A DNA stretch of 37,773 nt, from positions 1-37,773 of the forward strand of contig SCVK01000272.1 in NCBI GenBank assembly GCA_004297075.1. Reading direction: 5' to 3'. Position numbers and translations under genes: made by a program. Each line of letters begins with the position of its first letter. Positions within the stretch are counted from its first letter, which is position 1. The stretch comes from Chitinophagaceae bacterium (GTDB taxonomy: Bacteria > Bacteroidota > Bacteroidia > Chitinophagales > Chitinophagaceae). The notes beneath the pieces were generated by a model, which was given only the letters and a program-made list of their open reading frames with translations, was not told the origin of the DNA and made no database searches. Positions 1 to 8,096 of the stretch are shown here, one piece after another.

Positions 1-938
1 TGAAAACCTGTAGTGGGATCATTGGCGGGTCCATACTCAAACACGGCAGTAGTGGTATCCCAGTTTCTACGACCATCTTTCCATTGGTAAATACCACCGT
101 TGGCGGTTACGCTTCTGGGGTGATCCAATCCACTGAACCAGTTAACCGTATCAATCTGATGGCTCATCCACTGACCGGGCATTCCGGAAGAATAAGGCCA
201 GAACAAACGATACTCCAGGTATTTTCTCGGATCGAAATTTTCGTAAGGACGGTTCATCAGGAAGCGTTTCCAGTCAAGATCGGCTTCGTGGCAATTGGCT
301 ACCAGGTCGGGCCTTCTCCAGCGACCGGGCTGGTTCACGTTCCAGGTTAATTCTACCATGGTAATAGGGCCAAACTTTCCGCTCTGTATAAAGTCAGCTG
401 CCGCCTTATAGTTAGGTCCGCTTCTGCGCTGTGAGCCGATCTGCACGATCCTGTCGGATGCTTTCACTGCTTTCAAAGCAGCCCGGTTATCTTCCATGGT
501 TTCGGCAAAGGGTTTTTCGCAATACACATCGCAACCGGCTTTCACAGCTTCGATGCAATGCAGGGCATGCTGAAAATCGGCCGTACTGATGAAGACCGCA
601 TCAACCGCTTTGGCCGCATACATTTCTTCGTTGTTACGGTAACCGGCAACATCGTGCCCCATTTTATCTTTCAGAAAGGCTGTACCTTCTTCTCTTCTTC
701 TTTTCCAGATATCGGATACCCCCACAATATCAAAGTTCATCTCCTTATAAAACTTCATGAATGGCAGGATATGTGAACTGCGGTGACGGTCGGAGAAACC
801 TACCACACCTACCCTTACCCGATCATTGGCACCCATGATACGCGCATAACTTTGTGCACTGATACCTGCTGTAGCCATATAAGTGCCAGCTGCAGCTTTA
901 GCGGTTTGCTTGATGAAATCCCTGCGTGAGTTTGACAT
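1..938 (-). CDS. Gfo/Idh/MocA family oxidoreductase, exported, 3' end cut by window edge
   Basis: This gene starts at the ATG complementary to 936-938 and runs off the left edge after about 312 codons, so its C-terminus is missing. The N-terminus is MSNSRRDFIKQ followed by an alanine-rich stretch, a typical twin-arginine export signal. Next comes a Rossmann segment (RVRVGVVGFSDRH) and the family hallmark CEKPFAETM, in which EKP carries the catalytic lysine. The MSHQID segment corresponds to the family's conserved active-site histidine region. Family members are NAD(P)-dependent oxidoreductases acting on sugars or sugar derivatives; the substrate cannot be read from sequence. It follows uxaC by 25 nt on the same strand and is probably the downstream part of the same operon. 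It is one of four members of this family in the window. Confidence 0.88.
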   Translation of the reverse strand, partial: MSNSRRDFIKQTAKAAAGTYMATAGISAQSYARIMGANDRVRVGVVGFSDRHRSSHILPFMKFYKEMNFDIVGVSDIWKRRREEGTAFLKDKMGHDVAGYRNNEEMYAAKAVDAVFISTADFQHALHCIEAVKAGCDVYCEKPFAETMEDNRAALKAVKASDRIVQIGSQRRSGPNYKAAADFIQSGKFGPITMVELTWNVNQPGRWRRPDLVANCHEADLDWKRFLMNRPYENFDPRKYLEYRLFWPYSSGMPGQWMSHQIDTVNWFSGLDHPRSVTANGGIYQWKDGRRNWDTTTAVFEYGPANDPTTGF

Positions 939-963
939 ATGGCAATTGTATTTGAATGAAAAT

Positions 964-2367
964 TTACAGGTTAAAATATTCTTTCGCATTATGGTAACAG
1001 ATGTCTTTGGCAATACCGCCGATCCAGGCTTCATCATTTGGCAGGATCCCCTTTTCCATTTCATCGCCCAGCAGGTTACAAAGAATGCGTCTGAAATATT
1101 CATGCCGCGGGAACGAAAGGAAACTGCGACTGTCGGTGATCATCCCTATAAAGGTACTGATCAATCCCATATTGGATAAGGCATTCAGCTGTTTTTCCAT
1201 GCCATCTTTCTGGTCAAGAAACCACCAGCCGGATCCGAACTGCATTTTACCCTTGATGCTGCCGTCATTGAAATTTCCCAGCATGGTGGCAAACACTTCG
1301 TTATCGGAGGGATTGATATTATAGATCACCGTTTTGGCCAATTGATTGGACTGGTCGAGATGATCGAAGAACAGCGACATCTGTAATGCCTGCGGAAAAT
1401 CACCGATCGAATCAAACCCGCTATCCGCACCCAGCAATTGGTTCAGGCGGGTATTGTTGTTCCGGATGGGGCCGAGGTGGAATTGCTGTACCCAGTCTTT
1501 GGCATGGTACATTTTACAGAGCTGCACCAATACATACCCCATGAACGCTTCCGGGTCGGAATAACTGCCTTTTCTGTCGGACAGGAAAAACTGCAGTTCC
1601 GATTCCAGCTGTGCGCTGAATTCGAAGCGGGCAGGCATCTGTGTTAATCCATGATCGGATACACGACAGCCATTGTCATGAAAATAATCCACCCGGTTCT
1701 GTAATGCCTGCAACAGGGAATTGATATCTTTTACCGTAATACCGCTGGCCCGTTCCAGCAACGACAGGTTATCGAAAAAACTTTTTTTATTACCGATCAT
1801 CAGTACCCGGTCTGGGCGGAAAGAAGGTGACACCCGGATAGAGAAATTTTCTGCCGCCAGTGATTGGTGATGTTCAAGACTATCCCAGGGTTCATCTGTC
1901 GTACCGATGTATTCAACATTAAAAGAACCAAGAATGGCCCTTGTTTTGTGTGATGGCTGTGCCAATAATTCATTACATCTTTGATACACGGAGGAAGCCG
2001 ACTTTGCATCGAGATACCCGTTGATGCCAAATACATTTTTCAGTTCCATATGCGTCCAGTGAAACAAAGGATTACGCACAGTTTGCGGAACCACCCTGGC
2101 CCAGGCATGAAATTTTTCTTCATCACCTGCATCGCCGGTGATCAGTTTTTCCGGTACACCCAGTGTACGCTGTGCCCTCCATTTATAATGATCCCCTTTT
2201 AACCAGATATCTGTCAGGTTGGCAAACTGCCGGTTAGCGGCAATATCTGCAGGAGACAAATGGCAATGATAATCAATCACAGGAAGCCCTTTCACATGAT
2301 CGTGGTATAAACGCCTCGCTGCTTTTCCCTGTAATAAAAAATCTTCCGTTAAAAAATATTCGCTCAT
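964..2367 (-). CDS. uxaC: Glucuronate isomerase (uronate isomerase) UxaC
   Basis: UxaC isomerises D-glucuronate to D-fructuronate (and galacturonate to tagaturonate) in the cytoplasm. The product is 467 aa from the ATG at 2367, close to the 470 aa of E. coli UxaC. An upstream in-frame start would add 18 residues that do not look conserved, so MSEYFLTEDF is preferred. The metal-binding His-x-His of the amidohydrolase-like fold is seen as IDYHCHLSP at residues 32-40. Further family segments are GDHYKWRAQR and TDSRSFLSFPRHEYFRRILC near the C-terminus. It lies 25 nt downstream of the SDR gene uxuB, the next enzyme in the pathway, so the two are surely co-transcribed. Mannonate dehydratase (uxuA), the third step, is not in the window and may lie beyond the left edge. 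Confidence 0.95.
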   Translation of the reverse strand: MSEYFLTEDFLLQGKAARRLYHDHVKGLPVIDYHCHLSPADIAANRQFANLTDIWLKGDHYKWRAQRTLGVPEKLITGDAGDEEKFHAWARVVPQTVRNPLFHWTHMELKNVFGINGYLDAKSASSVYQRCNELLAQPSHKTRAILGSFNVEYIGTTDEPWDSLEHHQSLAAENFSIRVSPSFRPDRVLMIGNKKSFFDNLSLLERASGITVKDINSLLQALQNRVDYFHDNGCRVSDHGLTQMPARFEFSAQLESELQFFLSDRKGSYSDPEAFMGYVLVQLCKMYHAKDWVQQFHLGPIRNNNTRLNQLLGADSGFDSIGDFPQALQMSLFFDHLDQSNQLAKTVIYNINPSDNEVFATMLGNFNDGSIKGKMQFGSGWWFLDQKDGMEKQLNALSNMGLISTFIGMITDSRSFLSFPRHEYFRRILCNLLGDEMEKGILPNDEAWIGGIAKDICYHNAKEYFNL

Positions 2368-2392
2368 GGCTTCTGTGTTAATGGAATAAGGA

Positions 2393-3214
2393 TTAGACAC
2401 CGCTGAATACGGTAAATCCACCGTCTACGCCCAGCTGCATTCCGGTAACAAAACGGGATGCATCACTCAGCAGGTAGATCAATGCCCCTACCAGTTCTTC
2501 CGGTTTACCAAAACGCTTGAAAGGGGTGTTTTTGATGACCAGGTTACCACGATCGGTAAAACTGCCGTCGCTGTTGGTTAACAAGGTTCTGTTCTGTTCG
2601 GTAAGAAAAAAACCAGGCATGATCGCGTTTACACGGATACTATCCCCAAAACGGTTGGCTACTTCAACAGCAAACCATTGGGTATAACAATCTACCGCTG
2701 CTTTACCCATACTGTATCCAAGCACTTTGGTCACCACCTGTTTGGAACTGACAGAAGATATATTCACAATACTACCGCCGCCGCTTTTTGCCATTACACT
2801 GCCAAATACCTGTGTAGGAATAATGGTACCCCATACATTCAGCACCATCGCTTTTTTCATCCCGTCTATATTCATGGAAAAGATATCAGCATCCGGCTGC
2901 AATACTCCTTCCGGCATATTACCGCCTGCAGCGTTTACCAACCCATCTATCCGGCCGCATTTCCCGATAATCATATCTCTCGCACGAACCAGATCTGCTT
3001 CTTCCAGTACATCTGCTACTACTGCCAGTGCCTTACCACCACCCGCTATGATTTCCTGTGCCCTTTGTTCTGCTACGGCTGCATTGCGTCCCAGGATAAC
3101 GGCTGTTCCACCTGCTGCTGCAATTCCTTTTACAAAAGCCCCGCCTAATATACCCGTTCCCCCTGTTACAACAATTACTTTCCCTTGTAGTGAAAACAGC
3201 TCATTCGATTCCAT
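2393..3214 (-). CDS. uxuB: SDR-type D-mannonate oxidoreductase (fructuronate reductase)
   Basis: A 273-aa short-chain dehydrogenase. It shows the nucleotide-binding TGGTGILG at residues 17-24, NAAG at 94-97, and the catalytic Ser (NISS, about 153-154), Tyr167 and Lys171. The C-terminal part TEQNRTLLTN...RGNLVIKNTPFKRFGKPEELVGALIYLLSDASRFVTG and the ending VDGGFTVFSGV match my memory of the SDR-type mannonate oxidoreductases (Bacillus subtilis UxuB/YjmF type). These interconvert D-fructuronate and D-mannonate with NAD(P)H. The neighbour uxaC supplies fructuronate, which strongly supports this role over the similar KduD (2-deoxy-gluconate dehydrogenase, about 250 aa). The start ATG at 3214 lies 90 nt after the stop of the plug gene; a LacI-like half-palindrome overlaps that stop. 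Confidence 0.85.
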   Translation of the reverse strand: MESNELFSLQGKVIVVTGGTGILGGAFVKGIAAAGGTAVILGRNAAVAEQRAQEIIAGGGKALAVVADVLEEADLVRARDMIIGKCGRIDGLVNAAGGNMPEGVLQPDADIFSMNIDGMKKAMVLNVWGTIIPTQVFGSVMAKSGGGSIVNISSVSSKQVVTKVLGYSMGKAAVDCYTQWFAVEVANRFGDSIRVNAIMPGFFLTEQNRTLLTNSDGSFTDRGNLVIKNTPFKRFGKPEELVGALIYLLSDASRFVTGMQLGVDGGFTVFSGV

Positions 3215-3283
3215 GTCCTTCGTTTATTGATTCTATGAATTTGATTCTTTTTTTTGGCTGATCTGCGCTATGGCTCTTTTAAA

Positions 3284-3308
3284 TTTACGAAAACGATGTA
3301 GCGTTTAC
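3284..3308. promoter_or_regulatory. Imperfect LacI-type operator before uxuB-uxaC
   Basis: The plus strand reads TTTACGAAAACG, then 6 nt, then CGTTTAC. GAAAACG and CGTTTaC pair as 7-nt arms with one mismatch. The 9-mer TACGAAAAC (3286-3294) also occurs in the strong palindromes before susC and lacI. The site overlaps the stop codon of the upstream plug gene and sits about 70-95 nt in front of uxuB. Binding is inferred, not shown. Confidence 0.45.
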
Positions 3309-3916
3309 TCCTGTATCATTTCCACTCTTTTAATATCCTTCAGCGCTACCCGTACTTCTTTTCTTTTTTTGATAAAGACCAAAACACTATCCTGTTGCTT
3401 TTGTATCACACCTTCCATGATCACACTATCATTATGGCCAAACACTTTCAGTGGTGTTTTATGTTCTATGAAATAAGTATAGGCCGATGCATTGTAACTG
3501 GATACAACGGCCTGTCTGCTTACGCCCTGTCCCTTTTTAGTGGTTATCAGGATTACCCCCGCTGCCCCCTGCGCACCATAAGCCGATGCGGATGCGGCAT
3601 CTTTCAGTACACTGATCCCGTCTACATCCTGTGGATTGATGGCACTGATATCGCCTGAATAAATTGCGCCATCTACTACAAAGAGCGGCGGCTTCTGGTT
3701 ATTAAAACTACCTATCCCGCGAACAACCACAGAACCACCTGTTTTGTCGTTACTCAATGTAACCTCCAATCCAGGTACATCCCGAAGCATCTCAAAAATA
3801 GACCTGTAAGTAGTGCCTTTGATGGTTTGCAGCGGTTTTAGCTGTGCCATGGCCTGTAAGGAAATGCAACACAGGCAAACCCAAACAATGCTTCCGGCAA
3901 AGGTTAGTGTTTTCAT
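3305..3916 (-). CDS. Stand-alone TonB-dependent receptor plug-domain protein
   Basis: A 203-aa exported protein. MKTLTFAGS... up to QAMA-Q (residues 1-24) looks like a signal peptide with AxA cleavage. Residues about 33-125 are a SusC-type plug: SIFEMLRDVPGLEV, VVRGIGSFNNQKPPLFVVDGA, INPQDVDGISVLKDAASASAYGAQGAAGVILITTKKG. The roughly 75 remaining residues contain no beta-barrel, and the next gene begins 90 nt later, so no barrel follows. The usual receptor has 900-1100 aa. The gene starts 4 nt after the stop of the preceding oxidoreductase, indicating translational coupling within the ThuA/Gfo operon. The ending KEVRVALKDIKRVEMIQE is not part of any domain I recognise. The function is unknown; it might be a periplasmic adaptor or decoy. 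Confidence 0.85.
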   Translation of the reverse strand: MKTLTFAGSIVWVCLCCISLQAMAQLKPLQTIKGTTYRSIFEMLRDVPGLEVTLSNDKTGGSVVVRGIGSFNNQKPPLFVVDGAIYSGDISAINPQDVDGISVLKDAASASAYGAQGAAGVILITTKKGQGVSRQAVVSSYNASAYTYFIEHKTPLKVFGHNDSVIMEGVIQKQQDSVLVFIKKRKEVRVALKDIKRVEMIQE

Positions 3917-3920
3917 ACAT

Positions 3921-5273
3921 CTATTTTTGTGAGGCCAGTTTCTGAGCCTGCGTAGTGGTGTAATATTTGGCCAGCATATTCGGCACTTCCCAGGCCGGCA
4001 TATTGTGTTTGGAAAGATACTCAAGGTATTTCTCGGTTACCCGGGCAAAATGTGATTCATGTCCTTCTTTCAACACATCCGGAATAATTACTTCCCACCC
4101 TTTTGTATTTTTTTTCAAAGAAATTCCTTTGTATTGCTGCGCGATTTTTTCTACTACTTCCGCTGCTGCTTTTTCGTATGCTGTTGTTATCACAAGCGGC
4201 TCAATGTACAAAGTAGGTTTGAAATTCTGTTCTGCACCCTGACGGATCACCAGATTGGCTTTTGTTCCGCGCATAATGGAATAATGGGTATCACCGGTAC
4301 CATCGGGCGCTTTGTAGTTCCAGATCACCGATACTTTTGCATGTACCCCTTTCAGGGTATAATTGATCTCGCCATTGCAAAGTACCTGAATATTCTGTTT
4401 GCTGTTGTCGGTGTACTTATCCAGATAAGAAGGCATTTCAGGCAACTTGGTTAGCTCTGTAAATTGTGTTTTACTGATAGTGGTGGGCCAGCTTTTCGCA
4501 GTCTGAATTTTTATGTCTGTGGTATAGTTGAGCGTCTGCTCCGGAAAACATTCCCATTGAACCAGGTCTACCAGGTGTGTGGTCACATCCACGATCCCCT
4601 CTCCCTCCTGTGTCACATCCAGGAACCAGGCCGGGCGGGTTAACACAGAACCGGATACATACTTATAAAAATGATGTACACTCTCTTTGGTTACAGCAGG
4701 ATTGGCGGCTGTACCTTTCTGCAGCTTACCAAATAAGGCCGGTTGCTGCGAGAAAGCCTTCTGCAGAATGGTTGTGATCTCATACCGTTCCGTCATGATA
4801 TCATACAGTAATACATTTTTCTTTTGGGCCGTGGCAAACGCTTGCTTCAGCTGACCAAACCCTTTTTCATTGATCACCATTGGTTTGTCTGAGAACACAT
4901 GATAACCCGCCTGCACGGATTTGAGAATATAATCGGTTTTCAGTTGGTTGTTTCCTGCTAGCACCACTACGTTACCTGCCTTTTCCTGCAGCATCCGGTT
5001 AAAAAAATCATCGCCCTCATACACCACTTCTTTCCAGCTGGTGGGAGAAACAGTGCTGTTATTATAGCCCTTGATCTTATCAAGATGCAACTGCAGGTCC
5101 AGCCCTTTTTTGGCATATACATGCACCGTAGGATCTACCTGCGGGTACATGGATTTCTGCACCAGCGCCGCATGAAAATGCCCCGGGTCCAGTGTGATCA
5201 GTTTTACTTTCTGTTGGGCCATCGCAGCATGTAATAGCAATAAACCAAGTCCTGTTAATAATGTAGTACGCAT
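3921..5273 (-). CDS. Exported putative oxidoreductase, Gfo/Idh/MocA type with distinct C-terminal domain
   Basis: A 450-aa protein whose first 19 residues (MRTTLLTGLGLLLLHAAMA) form an Sec-type signal peptide, unlike the Tat signals of its paralogues. The N-terminal Rossmann region begins KVKLITLDPGHFHAALV. GYHVFSDKPMVINEKG replaces the usual EKP with DKP, keeping the lysine. EGIVDVTTHLVDLVQW corresponds to the conserved histidine region. The second half matches the type described as a putative oxidoreductase C-terminal domain. It is 38 nt downstream of another Gfo/Idh/MocA gene and 4 nt upstream of the plug gene, so it belongs to that operon. The substrate is unknown; its location suggests periplasmic oxidation or reduction of a sugar released from the locus' polysaccharide. 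Confidence 0.85.
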   Translation of the reverse strand: MRTTLLTGLGLLLLHAAMAQQKVKLITLDPGHFHAALVQKSMYPQVDPTVHVYAKKGLDLQLHLDKIKGYNNSTVSPTSWKEVVYEGDDFFNRMLQEKAGNVVVLAGNNQLKTDYILKSVQAGYHVFSDKPMVINEKGFGQLKQAFATAQKKNVLLYDIMTERYEITTILQKAFSQQPALFGKLQKGTAANPAVTKESVHHFYKYVSGSVLTRPAWFLDVTQEGEGIVDVTTHLVDLVQWECFPEQTLNYTTDIKIQTAKSWPTTISKTQFTELTKLPEMPSYLDKYTDNSKQNIQVLCNGEINYTLKGVHAKVSVIWNYKAPDGTGDTHYSIMRGTKANLVIRQGAEQNFKPTLYIEPLVITTAYEKAAAEVVEKIAQQYKGISLKKNTKGWEVIIPDVLKEGHESHFARVTEKYLEYLSKHNMPAWEVPNMLAKYYTTTQAQKLASQK

Positions 5274-5311
5274 TTGCTGTTGATATCAGTTTACAATTAT
5301 TCAATGATAGA

Positions 5312-6715
5312 TTAATCCAGTCCTTTTACCTCATACGGAAAACGGTGCGGCCTGTTCAGCATGCTGTTGGCTTCATCATCATTGATGAAACGCTCATTCA
5401 TCGGATCCCAGTTGATCTTACGTTTCACTTTCATGGAAATATGATGCAGCAAACAGGTAGAGCAGGAACGGTGTCCTACTTCTACTGGTGAAATAGGTTG
5501 CTGGCGTGTACGGATACAATCCAGCCAGTTGCCGTGCTGCTCGGCACTTTTATAGAGATTAATCTCATTCTCTCCTATCACAGATGTAATGATCTTACCA
5601 TCACTGGCAGTGAGTGCCTTTGTATTGGCATTACTCTGTACCGGATCACTGGCACTGGCACGGTAGTTACCACGGGTTACAAAAATCCACCCTTCGGTTC
5701 CTTCAAACTTGATGCCGTTGGGCAGTTCATTGCTCACGATCATTTTTACGCCGTTGGCATAGGTTCCCTGGGTTTCAAAAATGCCATGTACGTTCCACAA
5801 ACCTTTGGAAGGGAAAGTTACTTTATTACACACAATTTCTACCGGACCGGTATATTCTGTATCCATGCCCCAATGTGCACAGTCTATATGGTGTGCCCCC
5901 CATCCTGTGATCATACCGGCACCAAACTGCTCGCAACGCAACCAACCCGGACGATCATAGCCATTCTGCGGGTGTACCCTTTTCTCCGTATAATATACAT
6001 AAGGGGTTGATCCCAGCCAGGCATCATAATTCAAGGTAGAAGGAATGGGCATTTCAGGTTCTTCGTCACCTCCCGGATCGCCGGGCAGTCCGATATACAC
6101 ATTTTTCAATGTACCGATACGGCCATTACGAACCAGTTCGGCCGCATAACGGAACTGCACAGAAGAACGTTGCTGGCTGCCGATCTGCAGAATCCTTCCC
6201 GTGCGATGAACCGCATTACTCAAAGCCCGGCCTTCGGCAATGGTTAAGGAAGCGGGCTTCTGCAGGTACACATCCTTCCCTGCTTCCACCGCATGAATAC
6301 CGAGGTAAGCATGCGAATGATCAGGGGTACTGATCAGTACACCATCAATATCCTTATTCAGTAACATCTCGCGGTGATCGCTGTACATGGTAACCCCGTC
6401 GTATGTTTTGCCTGTTTTTTTGGTATAGTAATCATTCACATATTTTTTCCCTTCCGCAAGGCGTTTGCTGTCAACATCACAAACAGCCATGATCCGCGCG
6501 TGATCGTATTTCAGGGTTTCTGCCATATCATGATCACGGGAGATCCTTCCCACACCGATGGCTGCAATGTTCAGTTTATTACTGGGTGCATTTTTCCCGA
6601 ATACAGAAGCGGGAACAATGGTAGGAAATCCTGTCATGGCAAGAGAAGTGGCTACACCACCCTTAAAGGTTGTTTTCACAAAATCTCTGCGGTTAAATGG
6701 TTTTTTGGCTGACAT
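5312..6715 (-). CDS. Gfo/Idh/MocA family oxidoreductase with Tat signal
   Basis: Translation from the ATG at 6715 gives 467 aa. MSAKKPFNRRDFVKTTFKGG is a twin-arginine motif (NRRDF), predicting folded export with bound NAD(P). Longer in-frame starts add residues that overlap the upstream gene and look non-conserved. The Rossmann segment is LNIAAIGVGRISRDH; DVYLQKP replaces EKP with QKP but keeps the lysine; ITGWGAHHIDCAHWGM is the conserved His-containing active-site segment. It starts 4 nt after the ThuA-like gene stops. ThuA-like and Gfo/Idh/MocA proteins are commonly paired in sugar-oxidation systems, where carbohydrates pass through 3-keto forms; that role here is inferred. Confidence 0.9.
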   Translation of the reverse strand: MSAKKPFNRRDFVKTTFKGGVATSLAMTGFPTIVPASVFGKNAPSNKLNIAAIGVGRISRDHDMAETLKYDHARIMAVCDVDSKRLAEGKKYVNDYYTKKTGKTYDGVTMYSDHREMLLNKDIDGVLISTPDHSHAYLGIHAVEAGKDVYLQKPASLTIAEGRALSNAVHRTGRILQIGSQQRSSVQFRYAAELVRNGRIGTLKNVYIGLPGDPGGDEEPEMPIPSTLNYDAWLGSTPYVYYTEKRVHPQNGYDRPGWLRCEQFGAGMITGWGAHHIDCAHWGMDTEYTGPVEIVCNKVTFPSKGLWNVHGIFETQGTYANGVKMIVSNELPNGIKFEGTEGWIFVTRGNYRASASDPVQSNANTKALTASDGKIITSVIGENEINLYKSAEQHGNWLDCIRTRQQPISPVEVGHRSCSTCLLHHISMKVKRKINWDPMNERFINDDEANSMLNRPHRFPYEVKGLD

Positions 6716-6719
6716 AGTA

Positions 6720-7571
6720 TTAGTTTTTAAGAGGGTCATCTTTTGAAATAGCATGTGCTTTTGAATAATCCAGTCCCCTGTACCGGGTAGCAATATATCG
6801 GATACCCTGCAATAAATGGTTCTTGTATACGGGGTCCTGGTAACTTTCTTTGCTGTGGCCGAGTGTGGTTACCCAGATATTTCCTCCTTCAAACTGCTGG
6901 TACCAAACGGCAGGGTAATAATCCGCAAAAGAACCTTTGTTTTTATCGATCAGATCGGCCTGGTCTTTTTGCAGCGAGCTCAGTTCGTGCACCATCAGCA
7001 CTTTCATCCCGGGATAGAGTTCTTTTCCGAAATAACATTCATCATGCCGGTCCCAGGTAGCCGGTACATCTTTCATAGAAGGATGTGTGGGGTCGATATT
7101 CTTCAGCCGGAATACCTGTCCTTTGGCATGCCATGAAAAAGTTTCGCCCAGCATCTGTTTGAACCATTTCCAGTTGCGTTCCGTACCCGTAACAGAGTGT
7201 ACCCCCACAAAACCGCCACCGGCTTCGATATAGCGGCGGAAGGCCACCCGCTGTTCATCTGTATCAAATACATCATTATTGGTGCTCGTAAAAATGAGCA
7301 ACTGGTATTTCTGCAGGTTGGCTTCTGTAAATACAGATGCATCATCGGATACATCTACCGTAAAAGCGTTGGCGGCCCCCAGTTCTTTTACACAGGTTAT
7401 GGCAGAAGCAATATTATCGTGTACATACCCTTTGCCGTTTTTTGTATACACGAGCACCCGGCTGTTTTTCAGTTTACCATCTAACCGGGCTACCACTGGC
7501 AGTACGGTTAGTAACAGAAAAGCAAAAAGAAGACTTCGGAAAAAGAGGGTACACATCGGTTGTTTTACCAT
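6720..7571 (-). CDS. ThuA-like domain protein, exported
   Basis: A 283-aa protein from the ATG at 7571. Residues about 8-30 (CTLFFRSLLFAFLLLTVLPVVA) are a signal peptide or membrane anchor. The ThuA (glutamine-amidotransferase-like) fold is visible as NSRVLVYTKNGKGYVHDNIASA, YQLLIFTSTNNDVF, RYIEAGGGFVGVHSVTGTE, WFKQMLGETFSWHAKGQVF, HDECYFGKEL and NIWVTTLGHSKESY. ThuA-type proteins are associated with disaccharide oxidation and 3-keto-sugar handling; catalytic details are uncertain. It is the first gene of the minus-strand operon that faces susC across a 525-nt gap containing a LacI-type operator. A longer reading frame reaches back to 7736 but lacks any signal sequence and is unlikely to be translated. 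Confidence 0.88.
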   Translation of the reverse strand: MVKQPMCTLFFRSLLFAFLLLTVLPVVARLDGKLKNSRVLVYTKNGKGYVHDNIASAITCVKELGAANAFTVDVSDDASVFTEANLQKYQLLIFTSTNNDVFDTDEQRVAFRRYIEAGGGFVGVHSVTGTERNWKWFKQMLGETFSWHAKGQVFRLKNIDPTHPSMKDVPATWDRHDECYFGKELYPGMKVLMVHELSSLQKDQADLIDKNKGSFADYYPAVWYQQFEGGNIWVTTLGHSKESYQDPVYKNHLLQGIRYIATRYRGLDYSKAHAISKDDPLKN

Positions 7572-7940
7572 AATGAGATTTTTAAAGGACAGATTCAGGT
7601 TTGGATGAAGCAAGTAATAATTCCATATAATGGAAATTAACCGCAACCGTGTTGAAAACAGAATTGGGGCACCATGCAGCAGTCGCAAGGTAGTATCGGT
7701 CATAGCCGCTTCTGTTTTGGGTAGCGGGAAAAGCAACTACAGAAAAAAAACGGAGAAACAAACCGGCAAACAAACAATCAGTAGCATACGCTGAAACCCT
7801 TTGCCACCAACCATTTACAGGGATTATCCGCAATGTGATACACAGGATTCCGGAGAATGAATTAGTAGTTGGCATAAGCAATCGTTGATCAGTTTACCGC
7901 AAATAAATTTACTGCTAACCGGGGGGCGAAAAGGGGTTTA

Positions 7941-7962
7941 TCTACGAAAACCTTTTCGTAGA
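7941..7962. promoter_or_regulatory. Perfect palindromic LacI-type operator upstream of susC
   Basis: TCTACGAAAA (7941-7950) and TTTTCGTAGA (7953-7962) are exact reverse complements around CC. The core ACGAAAACCTTTTCGT has the shape of LacI-family sites, and TACGAAAAC recurs before lacI and before uxuB. It lies between the two divergent operons, so it could control both. Confidence 0.75.
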
Positions 7963-7963
7963 A

Positions 7964-7983
7964 ATCGGAAGACAAAATCCGAT
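7964..7983. repeat. Short inverted repeat next to the operator
   Basis: ATCGGA (7964-7969) and TCCGAT (7978-7983) are exact reverse complements with an 8-nt spacer. It begins one base after the operator and may be a second protein-binding site or a chance dyad. Confidence 0.4.
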
Positions 7984-8096
7984 GGATTGATAAAGACTTG
8001 GAAAACTATTATAATTTAACAAACAATTAATGGTTGCGAAAACAAGGGTTAACCACCCTTTGCAGCTGTTATTCATCAAAACCAACACTTGCCATT

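Larger units (their letters stand above)
7572..8096. other. Divergent regulatory region between thuA-like gene and susC
   Basis: This 525-nt gap is the largest gene-free stretch of the window. It holds a strong palindrome at 7941-7962, a second inverted repeat at 7964-7983, and a short palindrome TTCCAT-ATA-ATGGAA at 7621-7635 in the leader of the thuA-like gene. On the plus strand TTG (about 7986-7988) and TAATTTAA (about 22 nt further) loosely resemble a Bacteroidota promoter for susC. No convincing reading frame is present. Confidence 0.6.

Noticed and set aside
2393-3214. KduD (2-deoxy-gluconate dehydrogenase)
   Set aside because: Length, the long C-terminal insertion and the uxaC neighbour fit SDR-type mannonate oxidoreductase better.
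2678-3230. Plus-strand frames of 156 and 167 aa opposite uxuB
   Set aside because: They lie wholly antisense to a gene with intact SDR motifs.
7582-7881. 99-aa minus-strand frame in the divergent control region
   Set aside because: Composition looks like translated non-coding DNA, no signal or domain, and it overlaps the leader of the thuA-like gene.
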